Positions 32,365-41,396 of a stretch of 64,000 nucleotides of DNA are shown here, piece by piece. The notes under the pieces were generated by a model that saw nothing but the letters and a program-made list of their open reading frames with translations, ran no database searches and was not told the DNA's origin. The DNA comes from JBFGFX01 sp965232455 (GTDB lineage Bacteria > Pseudomonadota > Gammaproteobacteria > Steroidobacterales > Woeseiaceae): assembly GCA_965232455.1 (NCBI GenBank), contig OZ246981.1, positions 1,984,001 to 2,048,000 on the forward strand. The letters run 5' to 3'. Position numbers and translations under genes: made by a program. The number at the start of each line of letters is the position of its first letter. The stretch's first letter is position 1.

Positions 32365-33673
32365 AGGACGCACCCACTTTCGCAAATTTCTCCACCATCA
32401 AATCTTCATCGATCCTCACCGCGGCCGACCGCATGCACTCGACCGCCTGATTGACCAGCCACAGGCGTTTCTTGGATGCCTGATAAAGATCGTCCGGAAT
32501 CCGCTGGCCGTCCGTAACGAACGCAGCCGGCAAATCGTGTCGGATCAAGGTGCTCAACACACAGCCGAGTTGGGCCGTTTCATCGATCTTGGTGACGATG
32601 GCGCCCGACAGGGGCACCCGGTTGAATACTCTGACCGTTTCGTCCAGCCCGGCTTCCTGGCAGGTTGCCGACAGCGTCAGATAGAATCGCACCCTGTCGT
32701 CGTTGCTGCCGTAAGCCGCAAGCCGCGCAGTCAGATTGACGTCGCGCTGGCTGGTGCCTTCGGTATCGATGAGGACGAGCGACTTGTCGCCAAGCTGGTC
32801 GAGAAGCTCTTCGAGAACGGTCAGATCTTCCGCCGGGTACACTTTGACGCCGAGGATGTTGCCCAAGGTCAGAAGCTGTTCCTGGGCGCCTATCCGATGT
32901 CCGTCGACCGAAATGAGCGCAATTTCGCTGGCGCCGTTCTGGATGGCGTAACGGGACGCCAACTTCGCGATCGTCGTCGTCTTGCCCACACCCGTCGGAC
33001 CGACGAGCGCCGCGATACCTCCGTCGCGAAGCAGAGGGTCATCGCTCAGGGGAATCGCCTGCGCCAGCGTCAACAGCGGTGCGCGCCATAATTCCTTTGC
33101 ATCATCGATGGGGCCCAGGCGATTGGCGATGTTGTTGGCAACGTCCGGTCCAATGCCGAGTTTTGTCATGTTGCGCAGTATTTGTGCGCGCATCGGCGAT
33201 TGTTTGACCGTATCGCGCCACACGAGTCCGGACAGCTGCGTCTCCAGCATCCCGCGCATGTTGGTGATCTCGTTCTGCAGCGACTGCAGGGCGGCGTCGC
33301 CCGACCCGCCGTCTTCCGACGTCGAATCGAGAGCGGCGGCCGCGTTCAGGTCATCCGGCGGCGTCGGTGTGAGTTCGGCCGAAACGATCTGCACATCGTC
33401 CGGGGGCGCATCTCCCGTTTCCGACAACTCCTGAACGCTTTCCGCAGGACCGGATTCGTCAGCCTCCGGCGCCGGCGGCGCGTTCCGAGAAACGGACGGC
33501 TGTGATCCCAGCGCTTGCTGCACCAGCGCCTCGTCGTAATCGACCGCCGCAATGATCTCTATGCCGTCCTCGACCCGGCGGTTCGACAATATCACCGCGT
33601 CCGGCCCCTGTTCCTGGCGAACCTGGCGCAGAACCTGGCGCATGTCGGTATCTACATATCGCTTAATCTTCAC
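32357..33673 (-). CDS. flhF: FlhF, SRP-type GTPase for polar flagellar placement, 438 aa
   Basis: Basic/Asp N-terminal segment (MKIKRYVDTDMRQVLRQVRQ) and a long acidic Pro/Ala linker (about 55-130) precede an N-domain. The G domain (about 235-430) has G1 GPTGVGKTTT, DTEGTSQRD (G3) and TKIDE (G4). It recruits the first basal-body proteins to the pole. A GTG start is used. It is followed by fleN with overlapping codons and preceded by flhA (30-nt gap). Confidence 0.95.
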   Translation of the reverse strand: MKIKRYVDTDMRQVLRQVRQEQGPDAVILSNRRVEDGIEIIAAVDYDEALVQQALGSQPSVSRNAPPAPEADESGPAESVQELSETGDAPPDDVQIVSAELTPTPPDDLNAAAALDSTSEDGGSGDAALQSLQNEITNMRGMLETQLSGLVWRDTVKQSPMRAQILRNMTKLGIGPDVANNIANRLGPIDDAKELWRAPLLTLAQAIPLSDDPLLRDGGIAALVGPTGVGKTTTIAKLASRYAIQNGASEIALISVDGHRIGAQEQLLTLGNILGVKVYPAEDLTVLEELLDQLGDKSLVLIDTEGTSQRDVNLTARLAAYGSNDDRVRFYLTLSATCQEAGLDETVRVFNRVPLSGAIVTKIDETAQLGCVLSTLIRHDLPAAFVTDGQRIPDDLYQASKKRLWLVNQAVECMRSAAVRIDEDLMVEKFAKVGASYA

Positions 33674-33703
33674 TTCTGTATCCTCAATTCGACGTCTAAC
33701 TCA

Positions 33704-35761
33704 TTAACCGACGGCGGCTACCATCTCTATCTTTCTGTCGTCCGGAATTTCGTTGTAGGCCAGGACGTGCAGGTTCCTGATGCCTCGTACCAGCTTCGCC
33801 AGCCACGGTCGCAGATTGGGCGAGACGAGAAGAACGGCGGGATCGCCGGTCATCTCGTGACGCTGCGCCTGTTCAGAGAGAGACGTCTGCAGTCTTTCCA
33901 TGATCCCCGGTTCGATACCGAGGCTGGCCCCGCCCTGACTCGATTCGTTCAAAATGCGTTCCAACTCGGGTTCCAGTGTCAATACCTGCAGCTCGGGCTG
34001 CATGCCGGCGACCTGTTGGACAATCGAGCGACCGAGACGGACCCTGACGGCCGCGCATAGGGCATCGGGATCCTGCGTGGCGGCGCCCTGCTCCGTAAGC
34101 GTTTCGGCGATGCGGCGTATGTTTCGTACGGGAATCCGATCTTCCAGAAGCTTCTGCAGCACCCTGGAAACAACGCTCATCGGCAGGGTTTTCGGTGTCA
34201 GCTCCTCGACGAGTTTCGGAGCGGTGTCCGACAGCCTGTCCAGCAACTGTTGCGTCTCTTCATGGCCGAGCAGCTCGTGCGCGTGTCCCTGCAGTAGCTG
34301 GCTCAAATGCGTCGCGACGACGGTTGCGGGATCGACGACGGTGTAGCCGAGCATCTGCGCTTCCTCCTGCTGCGAGGAGTCGATCCAGACTGCGTCGAGC
34401 CCAAATGCCGGATCTTTGGTTTCGATACCCTTGAGAGCGCCGAACACTTGCCCGGGATTGATCGCCAGCTCTTTGTCGACGTGAATCTCACCTTTTCCGA
34501 CGGGGACTCCCATGAGTGAGATGCTGTACGCATTCGGCGCAAGATCGAGATCGTCGCGTATGTGTACGGCTGGAATCAGAAAGCCGAGTTCCTCCGTCAG
34601 TTTCTTCCGCACACCCTTGATACGAGGTATGAGCGCGCCGTCGCGCTGCCGATCAACCAGCGATATGAGACGGTATCCGACCTCGAGACCGACGAGGTCG
34701 AGCGGGTCGACATCGTTCCATCCCAGTTCCGGCGCCGGTGCGTTTTCTTCGGGCGGCGGTTCTTCCGTCTTCGCCGCTGTGTCCGATTTGCTTGCCAGGC
34801 GGTACGCCGCGGCGGCGCAAACGGCGGCCAGCGAGATAAACGCAACGTTCGGCATGCCCGGAATGAGACCCAGGATCAGCATGACCGCGGCAGTCACCGT
34901 GAGGGTGCGAGGGTCGTTGAAGAGCTGCAGGAAAACCTGCTTGCTCATGTCTTCCGACCGCGACACACGCGTAACGATTATGGCGACCGCGGTAGACAGC
35001 AACAGCGAGGGAATCTGAGCAACCAATCCGTCGCCGATCGTCAATAGAGTGTAATTGTGAACCGCAGCGGAGAAACTCAGGCCATGCTGCGCGGTGCCGA
35101 TGATCAGACCGCCGATGATATTGATGAACAGGATGAGTATCGCCGCGATGGCGTCGCCCCGAACGAACTTACTCGCGCCGTCCATCGACCCGTAAAAATC
35201 GGCCTCCTCGCCAATCTCCCTTCTCCGGGTCTTGGCAACCTCTTGATCGATAATCCCGGCGTTCAGATCCGCATCGATGGCCATCTGCTTGCCAGGCATC
35301 GCGTCCAACGTGAAGCGAGCGGTAACCTCGGACACACGGCCCGCGCCTTTCGTCACGACGACGAAATTGATGATGACGAGAATGGCGAAGATCACGAAGC
35401 CGACGGCGTAGTTACCGCCGACGACGAATTCGCCGAAAGCCTCGATGACGTTGCCGGCCGCCGAGGTGCCGGTGTGCCCGTTCAGCAATACCACCCGCGT
35501 CGACGCGATGTTCAATGCCAGGCGGAGTAACGTAACCACGAGCAGAATGCTCGGGAATACGCCGAAGTCCAGCGGCCTGCCGACGTAAATCGCCGTCAGC
35601 AAGATGGCGACCGACAGAGCGATATTGAACGTAAATAAGACGTCGAGCGCCAACGGGGGCAGCGGCACCATCATCATTGCCATCATGACGAGCAGCAACA
35701 ACGGGACACCGAGTCCGGTGCCGATTCCCGCCAATGCGCGTGCGCCGATGCCGTTAGCCAT
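33704..35761 (-). CDS. flhA: FlhA flagellar export-gate protein, 685 aa
   Basis: Eight membrane helices in the first about 325 residues, a central FHIPEP signature (RFTLDAMPGKQMAIDADLNA) and conserved charged loop (RRREIGEEADFYGSMDGASKFVRGDA), then a cytoplasmic export-gate domain to residue 685. It uses the proton motive force to drive export of rod, hook and filament subunits. The ATG follows flhB by 21 nt; the protein is full length. Confidence 0.97.
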   Translation of the reverse strand: MANGIGARALAGIGTGLGVPLLLLVMMAMMMVPLPPLALDVLFTFNIALSVAILLTAIYVGRPLDFGVFPSILLVVTLLRLALNIASTRVVLLNGHTGTSAAGNVIEAFGEFVVGGNYAVGFVIFAILVIINFVVVTKGAGRVSEVTARFTLDAMPGKQMAIDADLNAGIIDQEVAKTRRREIGEEADFYGSMDGASKFVRGDAIAAILILFINIIGGLIIGTAQHGLSFSAAVHNYTLLTIGDGLVAQIPSLLLSTAVAIIVTRVSRSEDMSKQVFLQLFNDPRTLTVTAAVMLILGLIPGMPNVAFISLAAVCAAAAYRLASKSDTAAKTEEPPPEENAPAPELGWNDVDPLDLVGLEVGYRLISLVDRQRDGALIPRIKGVRKKLTEELGFLIPAVHIRDDLDLAPNAYSISLMGVPVGKGEIHVDKELAINPGQVFGALKGIETKDPAFGLDAVWIDSSQQEEAQMLGYTVVDPATVVATHLSQLLQGHAHELLGHEETQQLLDRLSDTAPKLVEELTPKTLPMSVVSRVLQKLLEDRIPVRNIRRIAETLTEQGAATQDPDALCAAVRVRLGRSIVQQVAGMQPELQVLTLEPELERILNESSQGGASLGIEPGIMERLQTSLSEQAQRHEMTGDPAVLLVSPNLRPWLAKLVRGIRNLHVLAYNEIPDDRKIEMVAAVG

Positions 35762-35782
35762 GTGGATTACCCTTGCTCAATC

Positions 35783-36910
35783 TCATCGGTACTCGTCCTC
35801 GTCGATCTCCGCCAGTTCGGGTTCCGGAATCCGAGTTCCGCCGCCGGCGAGATTTTTGATCTGGTAGACGTACGCGAGTACCTGGGCGACGGCCGTGTAA
35901 AGACCTGATGGAATCTGCTGTCCAAGGCGGGTGCTGCTGTAGAGCGCGCGAGCCAGCGGCGGCGCGCTGAATAACGGCACGCTGCTTGCTTCGGCCCGTT
36001 CGCGAATTTTTGCTGCGATGAGGTCCTTGCCCTTGGCAACCACGGTGGGTGCGCGCATCGTCAGGTCGTCGTACTTCAAAGCTATCGCATAGTGCGTCGG
36101 GTTGGTGATTACGACGTCCGCGCTTGGCACCTCCTCCATCATCCGGCGGGTTGCGATTTGCTGTTGCAGCGTCCGGATCCTCGACTTGACCTCGGGGCGG
36201 CCCTCCACGTCCTTATGCTCGTCCCGGACTTCCTGCCGAGTCATTCGCAGCTTCTTGTTGTACGACCAGAGCTGAAACGGGACGTCCGCCATCGCAATAG
36301 CGATCAGCGCGCTGCTGACGATCAGCAGTGACATGCCGGCGAGGTGAAGCGCCTGCACGATTGCCGGACCGACGGGGATACGCCCGAGCTGAAGGACCTC
36401 GTCTCTGCAAAACCACAGCCACAGTACTGCCGCCGCTGCGACCAAAGCGAATTTCGCCAGCGCTTTGACGAGTTCGTTGAGGCTGTTCGCGCTGAATATC
36501 CGTTTGATGCCCTTTATCGGGCTCAGTCTCTCGCCCTTGAACGCGAGCGCGCTAATGCTGAAGGACCAACCGCCGATTAACGCCGCTCCGCCGACGGCCG
36601 CCACCATCATGACGACGCCGAGCGGCAGAAAGCCGATGAGCGCGTGTACGAACATTGTGGACAGCGCCACCGCCGGATACTCCGGATCGAAGATTTTCGA
36701 CCGATCGATGGACAAGGCCTCGATCATGCCGCTTGCAACGTTGCCTCCGATAGAGCCGGCGAACAGCAACAGACCTGACGCACCGGTGATCATGACGCTG
36801 GTCATCGTCAATTCGCGCGACCGCGGCACGTCGCCTTTCTTGCGGGCGTCCTCACGGCGCTTCGGCGTCGCCTGTTCGGTACGGTCCTGCTGTTGCGTGT
36901 CGTTTGCCAT
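35783..36910 (-). CDS. flhB: FlhB flagellar export switch protein, 375 aa
   Basis: Four membrane helices (about 32-50, 88-110, 140-165, 185-210), a basic linker and a C-terminal domain with the self-cleaving NPTH (VVITNPTHYAIALKY, around 268-271) that switches export from rod/hook to filament substrates together with FliK. The N-terminus is the usual DRTEQATPKRREDARKKG. It starts 5 nt before the end of fliR and is full length. Confidence 0.97.
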   Translation of the reverse strand: MANDTQQQDRTEQATPKRREDARKKGDVPRSRELTMTSVMITGASGLLLFAGSIGGNVASGMIEALSIDRSKIFDPEYPAVALSTMFVHALIGFLPLGVVMMVAAVGGAALIGGWSFSISALAFKGERLSPIKGIKRIFSANSLNELVKALAKFALVAAAAVLWLWFCRDEVLQLGRIPVGPAIVQALHLAGMSLLIVSSALIAIAMADVPFQLWSYNKKLRMTRQEVRDEHKDVEGRPEVKSRIRTLQQQIATRRMMEEVPSADVVITNPTHYAIALKYDDLTMRAPTVVAKGKDLIAAKIRERAEASSVPLFSAPPLARALYSSTRLGQQIPSGLYTAVAQVLAYVYQIKNLAGGGTRIPEPELAEIDEDEYR

Positions 36911-36915
36911 GTGGC

Positions 36916-37689
36916 TTAATTCCTAAGCAAATCGGGCAGAAGGGCCAATACGGCGTCCAACGATTGGGACACGTTTTCCGTCACGTTTCCCATGCTCAGA
37001 AAAATAACCGCGAAACCCAATAACATTGCAGCCGGAAAGCCGATCGCGAACAGATTCAGAGTCGGCGCCGCCCGGCTCATCACCCCGAACGAAAGGTTTA
37101 CGATCACGAGGGCCGTGACCGCCGGCAACGCAATCTTCGCCGCGACCACGAACACCTGGCCGCTCCACTGAAGAATGCCGCCAAGCGCCGCCTCGCTCAG
37201 GCCCGAACCGACCAGCGGCAACAACTGAAAGCTGTCCGCCAGCAGGCGAATCATCGCCAGATGGCCATCCAGGGAAAGAAAGACCAACATGCCCAACATC
37301 ATGAAAAGTTGACCCAGGACAGGAATATTGACGCCATTTTGCCGATCGATGAAAACCGCAAAACCCAGTCCCATCGTCATTGAAATCGCCTGCCCGCCGA
37401 GAGCGATCGCGTCGAATACGAGCTGCAACGCGAAACCGATCGCCACCCCGATCATCAGCTCGCGTAAGATCATCATCAGACCGGCGAAACCCATTACGTC
37501 CAGTGGAGGCGACGCCGGCAGGATTGGCGCGATCACGACGGTCAGCGCCAACGCCAGCAACAAGCGGACCCTGGCCGGCGTGAATGCCCCGCCGATCACG
37601 GGCATCACCATGACCGCCGCGGCAATACGAATGAACGGCCACATGAAATTTCCAATCGCGTCCAGTATGGGTGTTATCGCTACGTTCAC
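36916..37689 (-). CDS. fliR: FliR flagellar export-gate protein, 257 aa
   Basis: Six-helix inner-membrane protein of the FliPQR gate, with RVRLLLALALTVVIAPILP, GFALQLVFDAIALGGQAISM and LGFAVIFLSMGNV. The GTG start at 37689 is a common choice; another frame on the same strand (36923-37729) is a shadow. It lies between fliQ and flhB. Confidence 0.95.
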   Translation of the reverse strand: MNVAITPILDAIGNFMWPFIRIAAAVMVMPVIGGAFTPARVRLLLALALTVVIAPILPASPPLDVMGFAGLMMILRELMIGVAIGFALQLVFDAIALGGQAISMTMGLGFAVFIDRQNGVNIPVLGQLFMMLGMLVFLSLDGHLAMIRLLADSFQLLPLVGSGLSEAALGGILQWSGQVFVVAAKIALPAVTALVIVNLSFGVMSRAAPTLNLFAIGFPAAMLLGFAVIFLSMGNVTENVSQSLDAVLALLPDLLRN

Positions 37690-37721
37690 TTTCTTGCCTC
37701 GAAGTCATTGTTTCTCCCCAG

Positions 37722-37991
37722 CTAACCAATCAACGTTGGAATACGTTCGACGAGTTGGTGCGTGTAACTCACGATGATTTCCAGCATCCAGGGCCCGGCG
37801 ACGCCGAGCGCGACGACCAAGACGAACAATTTCGGTATAAAACTCATGGTCATCTCGTTGATCTGTGTAGCTGCCTGAAACATGCCCACCAGCAGACCGA
37901 TCGCCAGAGCCGACAGCAGCAACGGAGCGGAAATCAGCATCGTCACCCAAAGTGCTTCCTGGCCGATGCTTGTGATCGTTTCGGGTGTCAT
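37722..37991 (-). CDS. fliQ: FliQ flagellar export-gate protein, 89 aa
   Basis: Small two-helix membrane protein of typical length (MTPETITSIGQEALWVTMLI, then PLLLSALAIGLLVGMFQAATQ and LFVLVVALGVAGPWMLEII). It forms four copies of the FliP5Q4R1 export channel. It lies between fliP (16 nt) and fliR. Confidence 0.96.
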   Translation of the reverse strand: MTPETITSIGQEALWVTMLISAPLLLSALAIGLLVGMFQAATQINEMTMSFIPKLFVLVVALGVAGPWMLEIIVSYTHQLVERIPTLIG

Positions 37992-38007
37992 ACCTTGTAT
38001 CCCATAA

Positions 38008-38757
38008 CTAGGCGTAAAAACTTCCGGCCAGAGTGCCGAGAATCAGCGCCCATCCGTCGACCAGAACGAACAGCATCAGCTTGAACGGAAGCGATACCAG
38101 CATTGGAGAAAGCATCATCATTCCCATCGACATCAACACGCTGGATACGACGAGATCGATCACCAGAAACGGGATGAAAACCAGAAACCCGATTTGAAAG
38201 GCGGTCTTCAGTTCGCTGACCATGAAGCTCGGGATAATGAGCGACAGCGGCGCTTCGTCCACGCTCTGCACGTCCGGCTGCCGTGCGATATCGGCGAACA
38301 ACGCCAGATCACTTTCGCGCGTCTGATTAACCATAAACGCGCGGAGCGGCCTGACCGCGGCCTGTATCGCCTCCCCCATCTCCAGCTCGCCGGCCATGTA
38401 GGGCGCCGCCGCATCCTCGTACACAGTCTCGATCACCGGTGACATGACGAAAAAGGTCAGAAACAGCGCAACGCCGAGCAACACCTGATTGGGCGGCGTC
38501 TGCGCCGTCCCCAGCGCCTGCCGCAATATGGACAACACGATGATGATGCGCACAAAAGCGCTGGTGGAGAGGATCGCGGCCGGCAATAGCGTCAGCAGCG
38601 TCATCATCACCAGTATCTGGATGCTCAGGCTGTACGACTGACCCTGCATCGTATCGGTAGCCAGTCCAAGCGCGGACGGCTGCTCTTGCGCCAGAACCAT
38701 CGCCGGGACGAAACCGACGAGAGCGACGACAAGAGATACCACGTTGCGACGCCTCAT
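38008..38757 (-). CDS. fliP: FliP flagellar export-gate protein, 249 aa
   Basis: Cleavable N-terminal signal (VVALVGFVPAMVLAQ) followed by four helices and the FliP signatures RIIIVLSILRQALGTAQTPPNQVL and VPFKLMLFVLVDGW-like SLPFKLMLFVLVDGWAL. Five copies make most of the export pore. The ATG overlaps the fliO stop (ATGA). Confidence 0.97.
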   Translation of the reverse strand: MRRRNVVSLVVALVGFVPAMVLAQEQPSALGLATDTMQGQSYSLSIQILVMMTLLTLLPAAILSTSAFVRIIIVLSILRQALGTAQTPPNQVLLGVALFLTFFVMSPVIETVYEDAAAPYMAGELEMGEAIQAAVRPLRAFMVNQTRESDLALFADIARQPDVQSVDEAPLSLIIPSFMVSELKTAFQIGFLVFIPFLVIDLVVSSVLMSMGMMMLSPMLVSLPFKLMLFVLVDGWALILGTLAGSFYA

Positions 38758-39194
38758 TTGCCCGCTCCCTTCACGATCGACCGGAGGCGGTGCGCGAAAC
38801 CCGGCGATTCCGGCTGGCCGGCCTCCGGCAAAGGCTGATCGAGAACGTGTAAGGTTCGGATCTGGGTTGCCGTAACGCCGATCACGAGCTGCCGGCCGGC
38901 GACGTCAACCAACATGACCCGTTCCTTTGCGCCGAGAGCCTGCGACGCCAACACATGGATTACCCCGCCGTTGCTGCCGCGGACCGTTTGCATTCGGCTG
39001 TACAGCCAGCCGAACGCGACAATCGCCGCGACTATGACGACCAGGCTGGCGCCGGTGTTCATAACTTCCTTCGGCCCCACGACGGCTTCCGTCGCGGCCT
39101 GTGCCTGAGCAGTGCCGGCGAACGCAAGGGTTGCGATGCACAGCGATGTGAGTTTCGCGGGTATTCTGCGTATGTAATCGGTTGTATTCGTCAT
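38754..39194 (-). CDS. fliO: FliO flagellar assembly protein, 146 aa
   Basis: The start at 39194 gives a signal-like segment (LCIATLAFAGTAQA) and then one membrane helix (GASLVVIVAAIVAFGWLY). A basic cytoplasmic region follows with LASQALGAKERVMLVDVAGRQLVIGV, the conserved FliO core. FliO helps assemble FliP rings. It lies 29 nt after fliN. Confidence 0.9.
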   Translation of the reverse strand: MTNTTDYIRRIPAKLTSLCIATLAFAGTAQAQAATEAVVGPKEVMNTGASLVVIVAAIVAFGWLYSRMQTVRGSNGGVIHVLASQALGAKERVMLVDVAGRQLVIGVTATQIRTLHVLDQPLPEAGQPESPGFAHRLRSIVKGAGK

Positions 39195-39223
39195 TACCGT
39201 CTGCTCGCTTCGCCTGGGGCGCC

Positions 39224-39661
39224 TCAATTGATGTTGCGGATTCGCTCCGCAGGGCTGACGACGTCGGTCAGCCGCACGCCGAACGCTCCGTCAACGACGA
39301 CAATTTCCCCGTGTGCAATCAGCGTACCGTTCACCAGGACGTCCAACGGCTCGGTGGACTCCCTGTCGAGCGCAACGACCGATCCCTCCACCAGCTGCAC
39401 GAGATCGCGGATCGTGATGTCTGTCGAACCGACCTGCAGGGAGACGTTGACCGGGACTTCGAGAACCAGATCGAGATTGACGTCCGCCGGAGGCGCCGTC
39501 ACCTGCGGAGCGCTGTCCTCCAGCTCATCGGGCGCAAAACTCTCCTCCCCGGCGTCAGACTCGGTCTCGGCCGCGGCGTTTGCCTGCTCCCCGGTTGCTC
39601 CCTCCGTGGATTCCTCGGTTGATTCTTCGCTTTCCTGTGATCCTGATTCGTCATTAGCCAT
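39224..39661 (-). CDS. fliN: FliN flagellar C-ring switch protein, 145 aa
   Basis: An acidic, Ser/Glu-rich N-terminal extension (about 1-60) precedes the SPOA domain (about 68-143): NLDLVLEVPVNVSLQVGSTD, IRDLVQLVEGSVVALDR, VLVNGTLIAHGEIVVVDGAFGVRLTDVV. It forms the lower C-ring and docks FliH. It overlaps fliM by 8 nt. Confidence 0.96.
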   Translation of the reverse strand: MANDESGSQESEESTEESTEGATGEQANAAAETESDAGEESFAPDELEDSAPQVTAPPADVNLDLVLEVPVNVSLQVGSTDITIRDLVQLVEGSVVALDRESTEPLDVLVNGTLIAHGEIVVVDGAFGVRLTDVVSPAERIRNIN

Positions 39662-40661
39662 GTGTGCCGCCTTTCACCGTGTGATTCGTTTCGTCCGCGA
39701 GCCAATGGGACGCTTCGATGGCGTTTTTCCCGCCATGCACGCCGAAACGCCCTTCGATGAGTCGAACGTTTTGCGCGTGTATCGTCGCTTTTGTGGGGTT
39801 GTCGATATTGATGATGTCGCCGGGCTCGAGACATATGAGTTCGCTCAGGGTCATGGTCGCTTGACCAATGGTCGTCGACAGATCGACCGTTACGTCCGTC
39901 AGCACTTCGCGAAACGTCTCTTCCCAGTGCTTGTCCCGTGCCGGGTTCGGCTCCCTGTTGTCACCCTTGAACATCGGAAGGAGCGTTTCGAGCATCGTCG
40001 CCGGCATCAGAAAGTCGAGCGTTCCGTCGTGCTCGGCAAACGAAAAGTCGAAGGTGCTCTGTATGATCGAATCCGTCTCGTCGGCGATCGTCAGCAGGCT
40101 GGTACTCGATTCCGTTTTCTGTCGCTCGGGCTCGATGAGTTGAATGGGCTCCCACGTCTCCTTGAGTGACGTCAGGACTATGTCGGCGTAGGCATGGACC
40201 ACTCGCATCACGCCGGGCGTGAAATCGCCGTGCGCCTCGTCTTTCTTCTCGTTGCCACCGCCGCCGAAAAACAGTTCGACCAACTGATTGATGAGACTCG
40301 CATCTATGACGATCGCGCCCCGTCCGGTAAACGGCGATGCGGAAAACTCGACCGCCACCAGAGCATCGGAGTCCGAGTCCCAGACGTCGGCAAACATGAC
40401 GCTTCCCGTCGACCGGCAGGTGACGCCGAGTTCGCAGTTCAGGAGATTTTGCGTTCGCTGTTTGAGGCGCTCGGCAAGATTGTCGTTCAACAATTCGAGC
40501 TTGGGCAGACTCTTGCTGGCAATGCGGGATCGTCGGGGTAGGTCGTGAGGCTTAACCACCGCGAAGCGGGGACCGTCGGCGGACTGCACTTCGATCTCCC
40601 CGGATTCGACTCCGGTGAGCAGCGCGCCTACCTCGTCCTTTGTCAGTACTTCGTCGCTCAT
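39654..40661 (-). CDS. fliM: FliM flagellar motor switch protein, 335 aa
   Basis: The N-terminal CheY-P-binding segment is MSDEVLTKDEVGALL, the conserved start of FliM. A CheC-like middle domain (about 50-230) and a C-terminal SPOA domain (about 255-325, TVDLSTTIGQATMTLSELICLEPGDII) follow. It binds phosphorylated CheY to reverse the motor. It lies 5 nt after fliL. Confidence 0.97.
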   Translation of the reverse strand: MSDEVLTKDEVGALLTGVESGEIEVQSADGPRFAVVKPHDLPRRSRIASKSLPKLELLNDNLAERLKQRTQNLLNCELGVTCRSTGSVMFADVWDSDSDALVAVEFSASPFTGRGAIVIDASLINQLVELFFGGGGNEKKDEAHGDFTPGVMRVVHAYADIVLTSLKETWEPIQLIEPERQKTESSTSLLTIADETDSIIQSTFDFSFAEHDGTLDFLMPATMLETLLPMFKGDNREPNPARDKHWEETFREVLTDVTVDLSTTIGQATMTLSELICLEPGDIINIDNPTKATIHAQNVRLIEGRFGVHGGKNAIEASHWLADETNHTVKGGTHG

Positions 40662-40666
40662 CGTGA

Positions 40667-41203
40667 TTACTGGATAATGAGGCCGGTGAAGTAGACGGCT
40701 TCGATACCCGTTTCGCCGGTTTCCCGCTCGATGATTTTCTGGATTTCGAGCAACGCGTCGGCGAGCATCTGTTCCTTACCCTCGCGGGTCGTGACGAACT
40801 CGTAGTCGACGGTTCCGAATAGCAGAATCAGGCTGTTACGGATCACCGCGGCATGGTTCTTGACCTCATCGATGAGGTCCTGATCGCGGGCCATGACTTC
40901 CAGGGTAATCTGCATGAAGTGCGGATCACCGTGGGCATCCGTGAGATTCACCACCAGCGCGGGGTGCAGGCTCGCGAACAGGGCGGGCGCGTCGGCCGGC
41001 TCCTCTTCGGCGTTCTCGCCTTCGGCCGTTGCGTCTTCGGTCTCGCTCGGCGGTGAAATCATGTCCTTGATGAGCGGCGCGGCAAAAAACCCGCCAATCC
41101 CGAGCACCGCGAGCAGCACACCCGCGATGATCAGTTTCGAGCGACCGCCGCCGCTTTGCTCTTCGCCGGATTCCGTGTTGGTGTCGCTATCTTGTTCAGC
41201 CAT
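40667..41203 (-). CDS. fliL: FliL flagellar basal-body-associated protein, 178 aa
   Basis: First gene of the fliLMNOPQR-flhB block. ATG at 41203 with GGAG 8 nt upstream. One membrane helix (SKLIIAGVLLAVLGIGGFFAA, about 23-43), an acidic linker (ATAEGENAEEEPAD), then the periplasmic FliL domain that rings the stator (FASLHPALVVNLTDAHGDPHFMQITLEVMARD). Transcription probably starts at 41226 from the sigma-54 promoter at 41237-41252. Confidence 0.95.
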   Translation of the reverse strand: MAEQDSDTNTESGEEQSGGGRSKLIIAGVLLAVLGIGGFFAAPLIKDMISPPSETEDATAEGENAEEEPADAPALFASLHPALVVNLTDAHGDPHFMQITLEVMARDQDLIDEVKNHAAVIRNSLILLFGTVDYEFVTTREGKEQMLADALLEIQKIIERETGETGIEAVYFTGLIIQ

Positions 41204-41236
41204 CGTGCACTCCAAATTTCACTGCACACAGAGCCA

Positions 41237-41252
41237 TGCAAGGCCTGTGCCA
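41237..41252 (-). promoter_or_regulatory. Sigma-54 promoter of the fliL operon
   Basis: Minus strand TGGCACAGGCCTTGCA, a full match to the conserved TGGCAC and TTGCA boxes with correct spacing. The predicted start at 41226 leaves a 23-nt leader before the fliL ATG. Confidence 0.9.
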
Positions 41253-41325
41253 CAATTGGAGTGGATTTTTTTATCAGTTAAAACAGAGGCTTAAAGATGA
41301 ACGATCACCAACGTCCGGCTTGGCC

Positions 41326-41339
41326 GTCAATTAAATGGC
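41326..41339. promoter_or_regulatory. Possible FleQ-binding box upstream of fliL
   Basis: GTCAATTAAATGGC matches the FleQ box GTCAATAAATTGAC at 11 of 14 positions and lies about 75 bp upstream of the sigma-54 promoter of fliL. Confidence 0.35.
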
Positions 41340-41396
41340 GGGCAATCGCGAGCTGCGCCACTTTTTCGGCGGCGGGCGCCGCCTGGTCGTCACGGG

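Noticed and set aside
36923..37729. Open frame of 268 codons overlapping fliR
   Set aside because: Shadow frame on the same strand; fliR in the other frame has clear FliR helices.
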